DNA from: Lysobacter helvus
GTDB lineage: Bacteria; Pseudomonadota; Gammaproteobacteria; Xanthomonadales; Xanthomonadaceae
NCBI RefSeq assembly: GCF_018406645.1
Contig: NZ_AP024546.1
Coordinates: forward strand, 1,984,001 to 2,048,000
Reading direction: 5' to 3'
DNA length: 64,000 nucleotides
Part shown: in pieces, positions 1 to 11,880 of the stretch
How positions within the stretch are numbered: the first letter of the stretch is position 1
Layout: each line of letters begins with the position of its first letter
The notes under the pieces: model-generated
The model's input: only the letters and a program-made list of their open reading frames with translations
The model's database searches: none
What the model was told of the DNA's origin: nothing
Made by a program: the position numbers and the translations under genes

Positions 1-792
1 CGCATCGCTGTGCGCGATCGCGTGGATCAGCGGCAGCGTCGCCTTGCCTTCGGCCAGGTCGTCGCCGAGGTTCTTGCCCAGCGTGTCGGCATCGGACGCG
101 TAGTCCAGCACGTCGTCCGCGATCTGGAACGCATAGCCCAGCTGCATGCCGTACGCGTGCATCGCATCGCACGTTGCGGCATCCGCACCGGCCAGCATCG
201 CACCCAGGCGCGTCGCGGCGGCGAACAACACCGCGGTCTTGCGTTCGATCACGCGCAGGTACGCCGCTTCGTCGGTGTCGGGATTGCGCACGTGCAGCAG
301 CTGCAGCACTTCGCCTTCGGCGATCTGGTTGGTCGTGTCGGCGAGCAGTTGCATCACCGGCATGCGATCCAGTTCCACCATCAGCTGGAAGCTGCGCGAG
401 TACAGAAAGTCGCCGACCAGCACGCTGGCCGCGTTGCCCCACACCGCGTTGGCGGTGCGGCGGCCGCGGCGCAGGTCGGATTCGTCCACCACGTCGTCGT
501 GCAGCAGCGTCGCGGTGTGGATGAACTCCACCACGGCCGCCAGCTGGTGCGCGTCCGGTCCGCGATGCCCCAGCGCGCGCGCCGCCAGCAGCAGCAACAT
601 CGGCCGCAGCCGCTTGCCGCCCGCGCCCACGATGTATTCGCCGACCTGGTTGATCAGCACCACGTCGGACGCCAGCCGGCGCCGGATCAGCGCATCCACC
701 GCCGCCATGTCCTCGCGCGCGAGCGCCTGGATGGCCGGGAGGTCGGGCAGGGCGCGCGCGGACTGGGGACTTGCGGGGTCAGGGACGGACAA
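1..792 (-). CDS. ispB: Octaprenyl/polyprenyl diphosphate synthase, C-terminus off the window
   Basis: This trans-isoprenyl diphosphate synthase extends farnesyl diphosphate with isopentenyl diphosphate to make the ubiquinone side chain. The reverse strand reads LINQVGEYIVGAGGKRLRPM near the N-terminus (the GGKRLRP motif binds isopentenyl diphosphate) and then HDDVVDE, the first aspartate-rich Mg2+ motif. The window holds 264 codons and the family is about 320-330 residues, so roughly 60 C-terminal residues are missing. I chose the TTG at 792 because it gives an N-terminus ending in LPDLPAIQALAREDMAAVDA, which is like related proteins. An ATG at 708 would start inside the conserved part. No good ribosome site precedes the TTG, so the exact start is uncertain. 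Confidence 0.9.
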   Translation of the reverse strand, partial: MSVPDPASPQSARALPDLPAIQALAREDMAAVDALIRRRLASDVVLINQVGEYIVGAGGKRLRPMLLLLAARALGHRGPDAHQLAAVVEFIHTATLLHDDVVDESDLRRGRRTANAVWGNAASVLVGDFLYSRSFQLMVELDRMPVMQLLADTTNQIAEGEVLQLLHVRNPDTDEAAYLRVIERKTAVLFAAATRLGAMLAGADAATCDAMHAYGMQLGYAFQIADDVLDYASDADTLGKNLGDDLAEGKATLPLIHAIAHSDA

Positions 793-824
793 GGGAACGA
801 CCGGTCGGGACTGATGAGGCGGCA

Positions 825-830
825 ATTATA
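825..830 (-). promoter_or_regulatory. Candidate -10 box for ispB
   Basis: A perfect TATAAT lies on the reverse strand about 33 bases upstream of the proposed ispB start, in otherwise very GC-rich DNA. I do not see a convincing -35 hexamer at the usual distance. Promoter activity is inferred. Confidence 0.4.
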
Positions 831-896
831 GGGGGCCGTCGTTCCGCGTTTGCCCGCCGGGGCGGCCCATGCGACCATGCGCGCGCTTCCGCAGCA

Positions 897-978
897 TTGC
901 CGCGTGGGAGAGACCGGTTCGCCGGCGCCGAAGGAGCAACCGCCCCGGAAACTCTCAGGCAAAAGGACCTCGCGGCAA
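897..978 (+). promoter_or_regulatory. Glycine riboswitch, aptamer 1 (canonical)
   Basis: The conserved pieces of the gcvT-type glycine aptamer appear in order: GGGAGAG at 906-912, CGCCGAAGGAGCAA at 926-939, then ACTCTCAGGCAAAAGGACC ending at 969. TTGCCGCG (897-904) pairs perfectly with CGCGGCAA (971-978) as an 8-bp P1, and the GGGAGAG strand pairs with CTCTC to form P2. The element sits directly upstream of gcvP, a glycine cleavage gene, which is the classic target. By family knowledge it should switch gcvP on when glycine is abundant. Confidence 0.93.
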
Positions 979-1050
979 ACACAATCTGAAAAGTGACCGT
1001 CGGTTCTTCGCGCGTCGCGCCCCGGGATCCTCCCCCTCCGGTGCCTGACA

Positions 1051-1117
1051 CCCCTGTACGCGAATCCGTTTCGGCCCGCCGAAGGAGTAACGCTCTCAGG
1101 CGAATCGACAGATGGGG
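1051..1117 (+). promoter_or_regulatory. Glycine riboswitch, aptamer 2 (degenerate or partial)
   Basis: Downstream of aptamer 1 come a second CGCCGAAGGAGTAACG at 1078-1092 and CTCTCAGGCGAA at 1093-1104, then GACAGATGGGG. CCCCTGT (1051-1057) can pair with ACAGATGGGG (1108-1117) as an imperfect P1. The GGGAGAG strand that should pair with CTCTC is missing, so P2 cannot form normally. This may be a decayed second aptamer kept to stabilise the first, as in the published singlet glycine riboswitches with a ghost aptamer. The pairing is hand-drawn. Confidence 0.7.
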
Positions 1118-1144
1118 CGCTCCTCTCACTCCGGGCGCGCCTGC

Positions 1145-4000
<2,856 letters not shown>

Positions 4001-4109
4001 CGATCCGGCCTGGCGTTGCTGCACTGCGCAACGCAAGGCCCGTTACAGCACCGTTGCTCGGCCGAACCCAACCGCCGGTCCGCTCCGGGCCGGGATTGCA
4101 CGAACGTAC

Positions 4110-4128
4110 ACGGCCCTTACGGGGCCGT
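4110..4128 (+). terminator. Hairpin between gcvP and the PilZ gene
   Basis: ACGGCCC (4110-4116) and GGGCCGT (4122-4128) form a perfect 7-bp stem with a 5-base loop, about 110 bases after the gcvP stop and 17 bases before the PilZ start. No T-run follows, so it may be a weak terminator or a 5' leader structure of the PilZ gene. Confidence 0.35.
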
Positions 4129-4144
4129 CTGTACGATCCGGGGC

Positions 4145-4465
4145 ATGGAGACCGCTGCCCTCGAAGTGCGCCGCCATGAACGCCACAACGTGCTCTGCGC
4201 GGTGACCGTCGCGCGGGACGGACAGGCCCATGAAGGCTACATCCTTGACCTGTCCGTGGGCGGCGCGCGCGTGGATCTCGACGGCGGCTGGACCCCGGTG
4301 CGCGGCGCGATGCTGCGCATGTGCTTCGACGTCCCCGACAGCGAAGCGATCGCGCTCGATACGCAAGTGGCGTGGTTCGCCACCAACCACATCGGTTTGC
4401 GTTTCGCCCCGCAGCAGGACGATGCGATCGCCCGCCTGCTCGATGCCGCGGGCGCCGTGCACTGA
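4145..4465 (+). CDS. PilZ domain protein
   Basis: This 106-residue protein is a stand-alone PilZ domain. Near the N-terminus it has RRHERH, the arginine-rich motif that binds cyclic di-GMP, and then DLSVGGARV, matching the D-x-S-x-x-G second motif. Both key motifs are intact, so cyclic di-GMP binding is likely by family knowledge. The output is unknown, since single-domain PilZ proteins act through partners. The start at 4145 (METAALEVRRHER) gives the normal compact length. A longer in-frame extension would run through the upstream hairpin and looks non-coding. It has its own terminator and is probably monocistronic. Confidence 0.9.
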   Translation: METAALEVRRHERHNVLCAVTVARDGQAHEGYILDLSVGGARVDLDGGWTPVRGAMLRMCFDVPDSEAIALDTQVAWFATNHIGLRFAPQQDDAIARLLDAAGAVH

Positions 4466-4470
4466 TCGCC

Positions 4471-4496
4471 GGCCGCATGCGCGGCCCTGCGTTTTT
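4471..4496 (+). terminator. Intrinsic terminator after the PilZ gene
   Basis: GGCCGC (4471-4476), loop ATGC and GCGGCC (4481-4486) form a stem, with a GTTTTT run five bases later. It starts five bases after the PilZ stop codon. Confidence 0.65.
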
Positions 4497-4755
4497 CCCC
4501 GTGTCGCCCTGACGAATCTGCGTTGATCGCGGCACGAATGTTCTTGCCGTGGAAAAACGCGGCTTCGGACGGTTCCGACCGCACGCGCGTTCCCATCTAA
4601 TTCCGCACCGGCGAACGTTCGCGTTCGCCGCAACCGGCGTCGTCGCAGTCCTGGTGCGCGACGCGTCGCCGGAAACCACACGACATTTGCCCCCTGGTGC
4701 AATGGACCGACGCGCGTCGATCGGTTCGCATGCATCCTCCCGACAAGGACCTTCC

Positions 4756-5376
4756 ATGTACAAAGTGATCATCGTCGACGACCACCCGATGGTCGCCGCG
4801 TCGCTGCGCAGCCTGCTCGACTCGCATGACCAGTTCGAAGTCGTCGCGGTCCACGACAACGGCGGCGCCGCCCTGGCCGCCGCACGCAACCTCTCCCCCG
4901 ACCTGCTGGTGATCGACCTTGGCGTGCCCGTGCTGGGCGGCGTGGAAGTCATCTCGCGCCTGCGCGCCGGCGGTGCGCAATTCGGGATCCTGGTGATCTC
5001 CGGCGGCGAGGCGCACGAAAGCGGCCTGCGCGCACTGCGTGCCGGCGCCAACGGCTTCGTGCACAAGACCGACGCGCTCAACGAAGTGGTGATGGCAGCG
5101 CTGGTGGTCGCGCGCGGCAAGTCCTACTTCAACCAGGAACTGCTGGCGCTTGCGGGCGACAGCAATTCCGACGGCAAGCCGGTGAGCCGCCTGACCGAAC
5201 GCGAGTTCGAAGTGTTCCGGTGCCTGGTGGCCGGGCAGTCCAACCGCGAGATCGGCGACCACATGCGCCTGAGCAACAAGACGGTCAGCGCGTACAAGAT
5301 GAAGATCCTGCGCAAGCTGGGCGCGCGCAACATCCGCGATCTCATCGAACTCGCCCGCGAAACGCAAACGATCTGA
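4756..5376 (+). CDS. Orphan response regulator, REC plus LuxR-type HTH
   Basis: This 206-residue protein has a receiver domain (about residues 1-120) and a LuxR-type helix-turn-helix (about 145-200, LTEREFEVFRCLVAGQSNREIG). The acidic pocket is D8-D9, the phospho-acceptor is D54 in VIDLGVPVLGG, and the conserved lysine is in FVHKTDA. The layout is like BvgA/EvgA/NarL regulators. The ATG at 4756 has AAGGAC upstream, and longer in-frame readings have no start support. No histidine kinase is adjacent, so the input is unknown. It lies 183 bases upstream of a giant autotransporter, which makes that gene a possible target by position only. Confidence 0.9.
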   Translation: MYKVIIVDDHPMVAASLRSLLDSHDQFEVVAVHDNGGAALAAARNLSPDLLVIDLGVPVLGGVEVISRLRAGGAQFGILVISGGEAHESGLRALRAGANGFVHKTDALNEVVMAALVVARGKSYFNQELLALAGDSNSDGKPVSRLTEREFEVFRCLVAGQSNREIGDHMRLSNKTVSAYKMKILRKLGARNIRDLIELARETQTI

Positions 5377-5380
5377 CGAC

Positions 5381-5417
5381 GCGCGCGAAAGCGCGCAGCC
5401 CGGGCGGGACGCCGCCC
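5381..5417 (+). terminator. Two adjacent hairpins after the response regulator
   Basis: GCGCGC-GAAA-GCGCGC (5381-5396, a GNRA tetraloop) and GGGCGG-GACG-CCGCCC (5402-5417) stand back to back starting four bases after the regulator stop. No T-run follows. They could end the transcript with Rho or protect the 3' end. Confidence 0.4.
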
Positions 5418-5559
5418 ACCGATGCATGCACGTGCCAAGGCGCGTGCAATCGCTGCATTTCCCCCTTCCTTCGAATGACGCCTCCCGGCAAGCGCCGATC
5501 GCATGGCGTGGCGCGGCGCGATTCCCAAGCTGTGTGGTTCCTCCCCCGGAACCCACGCC

Positions 5560-8500
5560 ATGGACCCTTGCACCCGCATCGCCTGGAGCGCGCCGCTCCT
5601 CGCACTCGCCGGCACCGCGCACGCGGTCGATCTCGATTTCGACGGCAATGGCGCCGCCGCCGGCACGCCCGGCACCGGTACGTGGAATACGACGCTCGCC
5701 CACTGGCATGACGGCGGCGCGTTGCGCGCGTGGGACAACGGCGCGTTCGACACCGCCGTATTCGCCGTGCCAGGCACGATCACGCTCGGATCCGACGTCG
5801 TTGCAGGCGGATTGCGCTTCACGGGCACCGGCAACTACACGCTCGGCGGCACCGGGTTGCTCACGATGGCGGGGAGTCGCGACGTCGTGCTGTCCGATGG
5901 CGCGCACGTCACCGCGAGCGGTCCGCTCACCGGCGGGTTCCACCTCCGCGGTGCATCAGCGAATGCGACCATCAGCTTTACCGTCTCGGGCAACAACGCG
6001 GGCATCGGCGCAGGCGTCGTCCGCGTGGGCGATGGCGCGCGGCTCGTGCTCTCGCACGTCAACGCACTCGGCAGTGATCGCGGCGCCGCCAACCTGGTCC
6101 TCGACGACGGCGCGGACCTGCGCTTCGGCACCAACGCAATCTACGCGAACCACTACACGCTGACCGGCGGCAGGGTGCGCTTCGGTGCGAACAGCGCCGG
6201 CACGTTCACCGGATCGCCGGTCCTCACCGCAGCGACGACGATCGAATGGATCTTCGGTTCGCAAACCTGGTCCGGCGCGCTCGCCGACACCGGCGCGCAC
6301 GCGTTGTCGCTCGACGTGCGCGCGAACGAAGGTTTCGGGCCCACGTTGTCCGGCGCCAACACCTACAGCGGCGCTACGACGCTGACGTCGGGCACCCTCG
6401 GGATCGCGAACGCTGGCGCGCTGTCGTCGAACAGCGCGCTGGTCTTCAATGGTGCGAATCCCGACAGCCTGCCGGCGCTCGCCTTCCGACACGGCGGCAC
6501 GTTCGCGCGCGACCTCGGCACCGGGGCAGGGCAGGTGCACTGGACCGGGAGCGGCGGGTTCCGCGCATTCGGCAGCACCATCACCGTGACGCTGCAGGGC
6601 AACGCGCCGCTGGCGTGGGGGCGCGACGGCTTCGTGCAGGACGGCGCGTCGCTGCTGATCGGTCCGGGCGTCACCTTCACCAACGCGATCGACCTGGGCG
6701 ATGCGCAACGCACGATCTTCGGCGGTGGCACGTTGGCGGGCGCGCTCACCGGCAACGGCGGACTGCGCGTGCGCGAAGACACGTTGACGCTGTCGACGGC
6801 GAACCACTACCTCGGCGACACGGTCATCGACGCGCGCAACGACAACGTGTTCGGCGCGTCCGTGCAACTTGGGCACGCGCACGCATTGCCCGGCGGCATC
6901 GGCGTGACGGGTGGCACGAGCGCACTGGTGTTCGACGGCGGGACGTTGGTGCTGACGGGCGCAAGCGGCGATTTCCGCCGCGGACTCGGCAGTGGCGCGC
7001 ACCAGGTGCGTTTCAACGGCAGCGGGGCGTTCGGCGCGGCGGGCGGCGTGCGCACGGTGGACATCGGCGGTGCAGGCGACACGCTGCGCTGGAACAGCGG
7101 CGGTTTCGTGCCCGATGGCGAGACGCTCGGCTTCATCGCCACGACGAACAACGCCAGCGTCGACTTCCGCAACGGCCTGGACCTCGCCGGCGGCGAACGC
7201 CGCATCACGCTCTCCGCGCCCTCGCTGGGCGGCGGCGTGCCGGGTCGCGCGGTGCAACTGCGCGCCGTGATCGAAAACGGGAGCGTCGCGTTCTCGGGCT
7301 TCGGCGAGGCGTTCCTGGGTGCGGCGAACACCTACACCGGCCGCACGCACATCGGCACCGGCGCGGCCGATGCCACGCGCGTCGCGGTGGATCGCATCAA
7401 CGATGGCGGGATCGCGAGCGCGCTGGGTGCATCGAGTCGCGATGCAGCCAACCTCGTGTTCGGCGGCGGCGGAACGTCTTTTCCCGCGCTGGTGTACCTC
7501 GGCGCGGGCGATGCGACCGATCGCGACTTCACGCTCGCCGGGAATGGCGAACTCGTCGCCAACGGCAGCGGCGCGCTGGTGTGGAACGGTGCGCCCAGCG
7601 TGACGTCCGGATCGCGCACGCTGCGCCTGGGCGGCACGAGCCAGGCGATCAACGAATTCGCCGGCACGCTGGCCGACGGCGGTGGCCTCCTGTCGATCGT
7701 CAAGCACGGCAACGGCACGTGGCGCCTGTCGGGCACCGCCAACACGTACACGGGGCGCACGAGCATCGGCGGCAGCAGCGCGGCCAATGTCGTCGGCACC
7801 GGCGTGCTCGAAGTCATGCGACTGGGGCAGGCCAACGAAGCCGGAAGCCTCGGCATCAACGCGTCCAACAACGCATCGCAACTGCAGATCTTCAGCCGCG
7901 GCGTGCTGCGTTACGTGGGCGCGGGCGAAACGACGAACCGCAACTTCAGTTCCGCCACCGGCGACACGCCGGGCACCGGGCGATCGGAAGGCATCGCGCT
8001 CGAATCCAGTGGCACGGGTGCGTTGCGGTGGATGGGGAGCGTCAACCTCAACGCATCGGTGAATCCGTACTTCCGCCTCGGCGGGACCAACATGGACCAC
8101 AACGTGTTCGGCAGCGCGATCGCCAACACGTCGCGCAACATCGCGCTCGCGAAGGACGGCGCGGGGGTCTGGGGACTGGGTGCGGCGAACACGTACACGG
8201 GCGACACCGAACTGGCCGGCGGCGTGCTGCGGCTCGATCATGCAGCGGCGCTCGCAGGTGGCTTGGGAGAGGTCGACGCCGCAGGCACCGGCATTCGCTT
8301 CGATGGCGGCGTGCTGGGGCTCACCGCGGCGTCGGGCGATCTGTTCCGCGGGCTCGGCACGACGGCGGGCCGCAACAACCTCGCGTGGCTGGCGAGCGGG
8401 GACGGCGGGTTCGCGGCGTACGACGATACGCGCATCGTCGATCTCGGCGGTGGCGTTGCGTTGCGATGGGCGACGGGGGGCTTCGTCGGGAACGACCGAC

Positions 8501-11115
8501 GGTTGCGCCTCTCGCACGCCACGTCCGACGCCACGCTCGACTTCCGAAACGCGATCGACCTCAACGGCGCCGTCCGCACGATCGACGTCGCCGATGGCAC
8601 GCATGCGCTGGATGCGATCGTGTCCGGCGTGCTCTCGGGCAGCGGCGCCGGTGGGCTGCGCAAGACGGGCGACGGCACGCTGCGCCTCACCGGGACCAAT
8701 GACTACGCGGGGCGCACCGAGCTGCTCGGCGGAACGGTCGAAATCGCGTCGCTCGCCGCCGCCGGCCAGGCAGGCAACCTCGGCCTCGGTGCTTCCGAAG
8801 CGGACGCGCTGCTGATCGATGGCGCGACGTTGCGCTATCTCGGATCGGGCGACACCTCCGATCGCGGCTTCACGATCGGCGCGCGCGGCGCGACGCTCGA
8901 TGCGTCGGGCAGCGGTGCATTCATCCTGGACGGCGCGACCAATTCCACCGGTCTCCCGTCCACGCTGACGCTCACCGGCAGCAACACCGACGCCAATCGC
9001 GTTGGCGGCACGCTCGACACCACGGGCACGTTGTCGCTCGTGAAATCCGGCGCAGGCCACTGGACGCTCGCCGGCGACAGCCTGCTCGCGCGCGTCCATC
9101 TCGAAGACGGCGTGCTGCAACTCGGAAACGGAGGCGCGACGGGTTCCGTCGGCAACGCCACGATCCGCAACGCGGGCACGCTGGTTTTCGATCGCAGCGA
9201 CGTGTTGCATGTCGGGCGCGTCGAAGGCGACGGCGCGCTCGTGCAGCGCGGCAACGGGACCAGCGTGCTGCAGGGCGCGGGATCGCAAGCGCGCGATGTG
9301 CGGATCGAACGCGGCACGTTGCACGTCGCTGCGTCGCTCGCGACGCCGCGCATCGCGATGGGCGACGGCGCATTGCACATCGCCGGCCTCGTCGAAGCCG
9401 TGGACGGCGGCCTCACCACGCTCGTCGCCGATGCGGGCACCGCGAGTCGCGTCGTCCTCGGCGAACGCGCAACATTCCGCGTGGACGGCCACCTGGGCGA
9501 CGGCGACGACACGTTGCACATCGCAGGCGCCGCGACACTCGCCGGTGCGATCGACGGCGGCGCCGGCGACGATCGCCTCGCGTTCGCGGGCGTGACGTTT
9601 GCGGACACCGACCTCATGCGCACCCCGGGCTTCGAACGCTTGCACCTGGAAGACGCCACGCAATTGACGCTGTCCTCCGCGCTCGATTCCACCACGCTCG
9701 ATATCGACCGCACGTCGACGCTCATCGCGACCTCCAACGCGCGCATCACAGGCGACGTCGACATCGCCGGCCTCGTCCGCACCGACGCTTCACGCCTCAC
9801 CATCGAGGGCCAGTGGCGCGCACGCGAGGGCGCCACGCTCGAAGTCGCGGTTGCGCCCGGCGACGGAACGTCCGGCGGCCTCGCGATCGCAGGCGACGTC
9901 ACCGGCACGACGCACGTGCGCTTCACCTCCGACGGCACGCCCGGCAACGCGCCGCAATCGATCCGCGTGATCGACGCAGCGCGCGCGACGGACGCGGCTG
10001 CGTTCGTCGCCGACGACATCGTGCGCCTGCAGGGCAGCCCTTTCGCCTGGACGCTCGCCCATGCCCCCGACGCCCACGCATGGTTCCTCGAATCCCGCGA
10101 AGACGCGCGCGTGCTACCGGAGCTCCCGGCCTTCGCGATCGCACCGAGCGTGGCCACCGCCGCCCTCGACGACGCCCAGCGCCTGGTCTTCGACCGCCTC
10201 GCCGCCGTCCGCGGCGAAGCCCCTGCCTGCGAACGATCGGAGGACGCGCCATCCGCTCGGGACGCCTTGCGCGGCGCCTGCCGCGGCGCATGGATGGCCG
10301 CATACACGAACGAGCGCACCGTCGGCGCCAACCCCGGCATCGCGCACGCCGGCACCGGGCACGGCCTGCTCGCCGGAGTGGACCGCGACTTCCCGGCGCG
10401 CCCGGGCACCGTGTTCCGCGCGGGGTTCGTCGGCGGCGTGCTGCGCGGCCACCACCACACCACGGGCGAAGCCTCGACCGAACGCGCCATCGCCGGCACC
10501 GCGCGCCTGCGCACCACGACGCCGCTGCTCGGCGCCTACGCCAGCCGCGCCTGGTCCGACGGCCGCTTCCTCGACGCCACGCTCGCGGCGCACCGGCCGC
10601 GCACGCACGTGCACACCGACGACGGCCACGCCGACACCGTCCTCGGCAACGGGCTCGCGCTGCGCGTGCAGGGCGGCCAGCGCCGGCACGCGGGCGCGTG
10701 GGTGTTCGAACCGCAGGTCGAACTCGGCCTGTCCGCGCAGCATTGGCGCGATCGCTACGACGCCGGCGGCCGCGACGTGCTGATGACCGACGACGTCCTC
10801 GGCGCCATGCGCATCGCCCTGCGGACCGAGCGGCCGTTCGAAGCGCGCGGCGGCCGGCCGGTGCGCCCGTGGGCCAGCCTCGCGCTGGCCGACACCGCGG
10901 GCGAATCGCGCGAACCGCTGCAGGTGCGCGCGCCCGATGGCGACTTCGCGCTGCCGGGCCCCGCGGCGGGCCTGCGCGCGGCCTTCGACATCGGCCTCGA
11001 GGCGACCTTCGCCCCCGGCCTGCAGGGCTTCGCCTCGCTGTCGTTCGTCGAAGCGCTCGCGGGCACGGACGCCGCGCAGCGACAGGCCACGGCCGGGGTG
11101 CGCTGGCGCTGGTGA
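5560..11115 (+). CDS. Giant autotransporter 1 (type Va, PATR beta-helix passenger)
   Basis: This 1851-residue protein has a signal peptide (residues 1-22, cleavage after AHA), a very long Gly/Thr/Asn-rich passenger and a C-terminal barrel of about 278 residues (from about 1574) ending in RWRW, as outer-membrane barrels do. The passenger carries passenger-associated transport repeats built around NTYTG-x-T followed by GG-x-L-x-(V/I/L), seen at least five times. Between them are larger copies of a block reading ASGDFxRGLG, then a GxGGFxA stretch, then WxxGGFVP. The start at 5560 (MDPCTRIAWS) is the last ATG before the signal peptide. Unlike autotransporter 2 it has no extended signal peptide region. 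It should be secreted through its own barrel to the cell surface. The function (adhesin, biofilm or other) cannot be read from the sequence, and no protease triad is visible. Confidence 0.9.
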   Translation: MDPCTRIAWSAPLLALAGTAHAVDLDFDGNGAAAGTPGTGTWNTTLAHWHDGGALRAWDNGAFDTAVFAVPGTITLGSDVVAGGLRFTGTGNYTLGGTGLLTMAGSRDVVLSDGAHVTASGPLTGGFHLRGASANATISFTVSGNNAGIGAGVVRVGDGARLVLSHVNALGSDRGAANLVLDDGADLRFGTNAIYANHYTLTGGRVRFGANSAGTFTGSPVLTAATTIEWIFGSQTWSGALADTGAHALSLDVRANEGFGPTLSGANTYSGATTLTSGTLGIANAGALSSNSALVFNGANPDSLPALAFRHGGTFARDLGTGAGQVHWTGSGGFRAFGSTITVTLQGNAPLAWGRDGFVQDGASLLIGPGVTFTNAIDLGDAQRTIFGGGTLAGALTGNGGLRVREDTLTLSTANHYLGDTVIDARNDNVFGASVQLGHAHALPGGIGVTGGTSALVFDGGTLVLTGASGDFRRGLGSGAHQVRFNGSGAFGAAGGVRTVDIGGAGDTLRWNSGGFVPDGETLGFIATTNNASVDFRNGLDLAGGERRITLSAPSLGGGVPGRAVQLRAVIENGSVAFSGFGEAFLGAANTYTGRTHIGTGAADATRVAVDRINDGGIASALGASSRDAANLVFGGGGTSFPALVYLGAGDATDRDFTLAGNGELVANGSGALVWNGAPSVTSGSRTLRLGGTSQAINEFAGTLADGGGLLSIVKHGNGTWRLSGTANTYTGRTSIGGSSAANVVGTGVLEVMRLGQANEAGSLGINASNNASQLQIFSRGVLRYVGAGETTNRNFSSATGDTPGTGRSEGIALESSGTGALRWMGSVNLNASVNPYFRLGGTNMDHNVFGSAIANTSRNIALAKDGAGVWGLGAANTYTGDTELAGGVLRLDHAAALAGGLGEVDAAGTGIRFDGGVLGLTAASGDLFRGLGTTAGRNNLAWLASGDGGFAAYDDTRIVDLGGGVALRWATGGFVGNDRRLRLSHATSDATLDFRNAIDLNGAVRTIDVADGTHALDAIVSGVLSGSGAGGLRKTGDGTLRLTGTNDYAGRTELLGGTVEIASLAAAGQAGNLGLGASEADALLIDGATLRYLGSGDTSDRGFTIGARGATLDASGSGAFILDGATNSTGLPSTLTLTGSNTDANRVGGTLDTTGTLSLVKSGAGHWTLAGDSLLARVHLEDGVLQLGNGGATGSVGNATIRNAGTLVFDRSDVLHVGRVEGDGALVQRGNGTSVLQGAGSQARDVRIERGTLHVAASLATPRIAMGDGALHIAGLVEAVDGGLTTLVADAGTASRVVLGERATFRVDGHLGDGDDTLHIAGAATLAGAIDGGAGDDRLAFAGVTFADTDLMRTPGFERLHLEDATQLTLSSALDSTTLDIDRTSTLIATSNARITGDVDIAGLVRTDASRLTIEGQWRAREGATLEVAVAPGDGTSGGLAIAGDVTGTTHVRFTSDGTPGNAPQSIRVIDAARATDAAAFVADDIVRLQGSPFAWTLAHAPDAHAWFLESREDARVLPELPAFAIAPSVATAALDDAQRLVFDRLAAVRGEAPACERSEDAPSARDALRGACRGAWMAAYTNERTVGANPGIAHAGTGHGLLAGVDRDFPARPGTVFRAGFVGGVLRGHHHTTGEASTERAIAGTARLRTTTPLLGAYASRAWSDGRFLDATLAAHRPRTHVHTDDGHADTVLGNGLALRVQGGQRRHAGAWVFEPQVELGLSAQHWRDRYDAGGRDVLMTDDVLGAMRIALRTERPFEARGGRPVRPWASLALADTAGESREPLQVRAPDGDFALPGPAAGLRAAFDIGLEATFAPGLQGFASLSFVEALAGTDAAQRQATAGVRWRW

Positions 11116-11256
11116 GGGGCGGGGCGGGGTGCAACGGATGTGCCGTTTCGCCGAACCCGTCGGCAGGCGGAACGGTGGGCCGCTGGTAACATGTGCCGCC
11201 TGGCCCGCCCGTCCCGCGACGGTCGCGCCCCACCCGCATTCGAGGATTCGCATCCC

Positions 11257-11766
11257 ATGGCACGTGGCATCAACAAGGTGATCCTGGTCGGCAATCTCGG
11301 CAACGATCCCGAGACCAAGTACACCCAGGGCGGCATGGCCATCACGTCGGTCAGCCTGGCCACCACGACGGTCCGCAAGGGTCGCGACGGCGGCGAGGCG
11401 ACGGAAAAGACCGAGTGGCACCGCGTGAAGTTCTTCGGGAAGCTCGGCGAGATCGCCGGCGAATACCTGCGCAAGGGTTCGCAGGTGTACGTCGAAGGCC
11501 GCATCAGCTACGACGAGTTCACCGGCCAGGACGGCGTCAAGAAATTCTTCACGGACATCATCGCCGACGAAATGCAGATGCTCGGCGGCCGCGGTGAAGG
11601 CGGCGGCGGTGGCGGTGCGCGCGCCGAACGCAGCGGCGGCGGCGATCGCCCCGCGCGCCAGGCCCCCCCGCAGCGCCAGGACGCCGGCGCACCGCGCCGC
11701 GAATCGGCCGCCCCGGCTTCGCGCGACTTCGGCGACGACTTCGCGGACGACGACATCCCGTTCTGA
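11257..11766 (+). CDS. ssb: Single-stranded DNA-binding protein
   Basis: This 169-residue SSB begins [18 protein letters not shown] and carries one OB fold (about 1-110), a Gly/Arg-rich flexible linker and the acidic tail DFADDDIPF that recruits repair and replication partners. The ATG at 11257 follows GAGGA at 11241-11245. It coats single-stranded DNA in the cytoplasm. It sits alone between autotransporter 1 and the rhamnose operon, separated from the latter by a terminator. Confidence 0.97.
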   Translation: MARGINKVILVGNLGNDPETKYTQGGMAITSVSLATTTVRKGRDGGEATEKTEWHRVKFFGKLGEIAGEYLRKGSQVYVEGRISYDEFTGQDGVKKFFTDIIADEMQMLGGRGEGGGGGGARAERSGGGDRPARQAPPQRQDAGAPRRESAAPASRDFGDDFADDDIPF

Positions 11767-11770
11767 TTTT

Positions 11771-11792
11771 CGCGGCGCCCCCGGGCGCCGCG
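11771..11792 (+). terminator. Strong GC hairpin after ssb
   Basis: CGCGGCGCCC (11771-11780) and GGGCGCCGCG (11783-11792) are perfect complements just after the ssb stop. The T-run lies on the 5' side (TTTT at 11767-11770), so on its own it is not a standard forward terminator. It may act together with the next hairpin. Confidence 0.45.
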
Positions 11793-11813
11793 CGAGTCCG
11801 GCAACACGCATTG

Positions 11814-11833
11814 CCGCGCGGACGCGCGGTTTT
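11814..11833 (+). terminator. Intrinsic terminator between ssb and rfbB
   Basis: CCGCGCG (11814-11820) and CGCGCGG (11823-11829) form a 7-bp GC stem followed at once by TTTT. It separates ssb from the rhamnose operon. Confidence 0.65.
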
Positions 11834-11880
11834 CCATCGCCGATCAGGGGCGGCGATCACGAATGGCACTGGAGGCTGAT

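Noticed and set aside
5956-9663. A 1235-residue open frame antisense to autotransporter 1
   Set aside because: The text is low-complexity Arg/Ala/Val with no domain. It mirrors the codon bias of the gene on the other strand.
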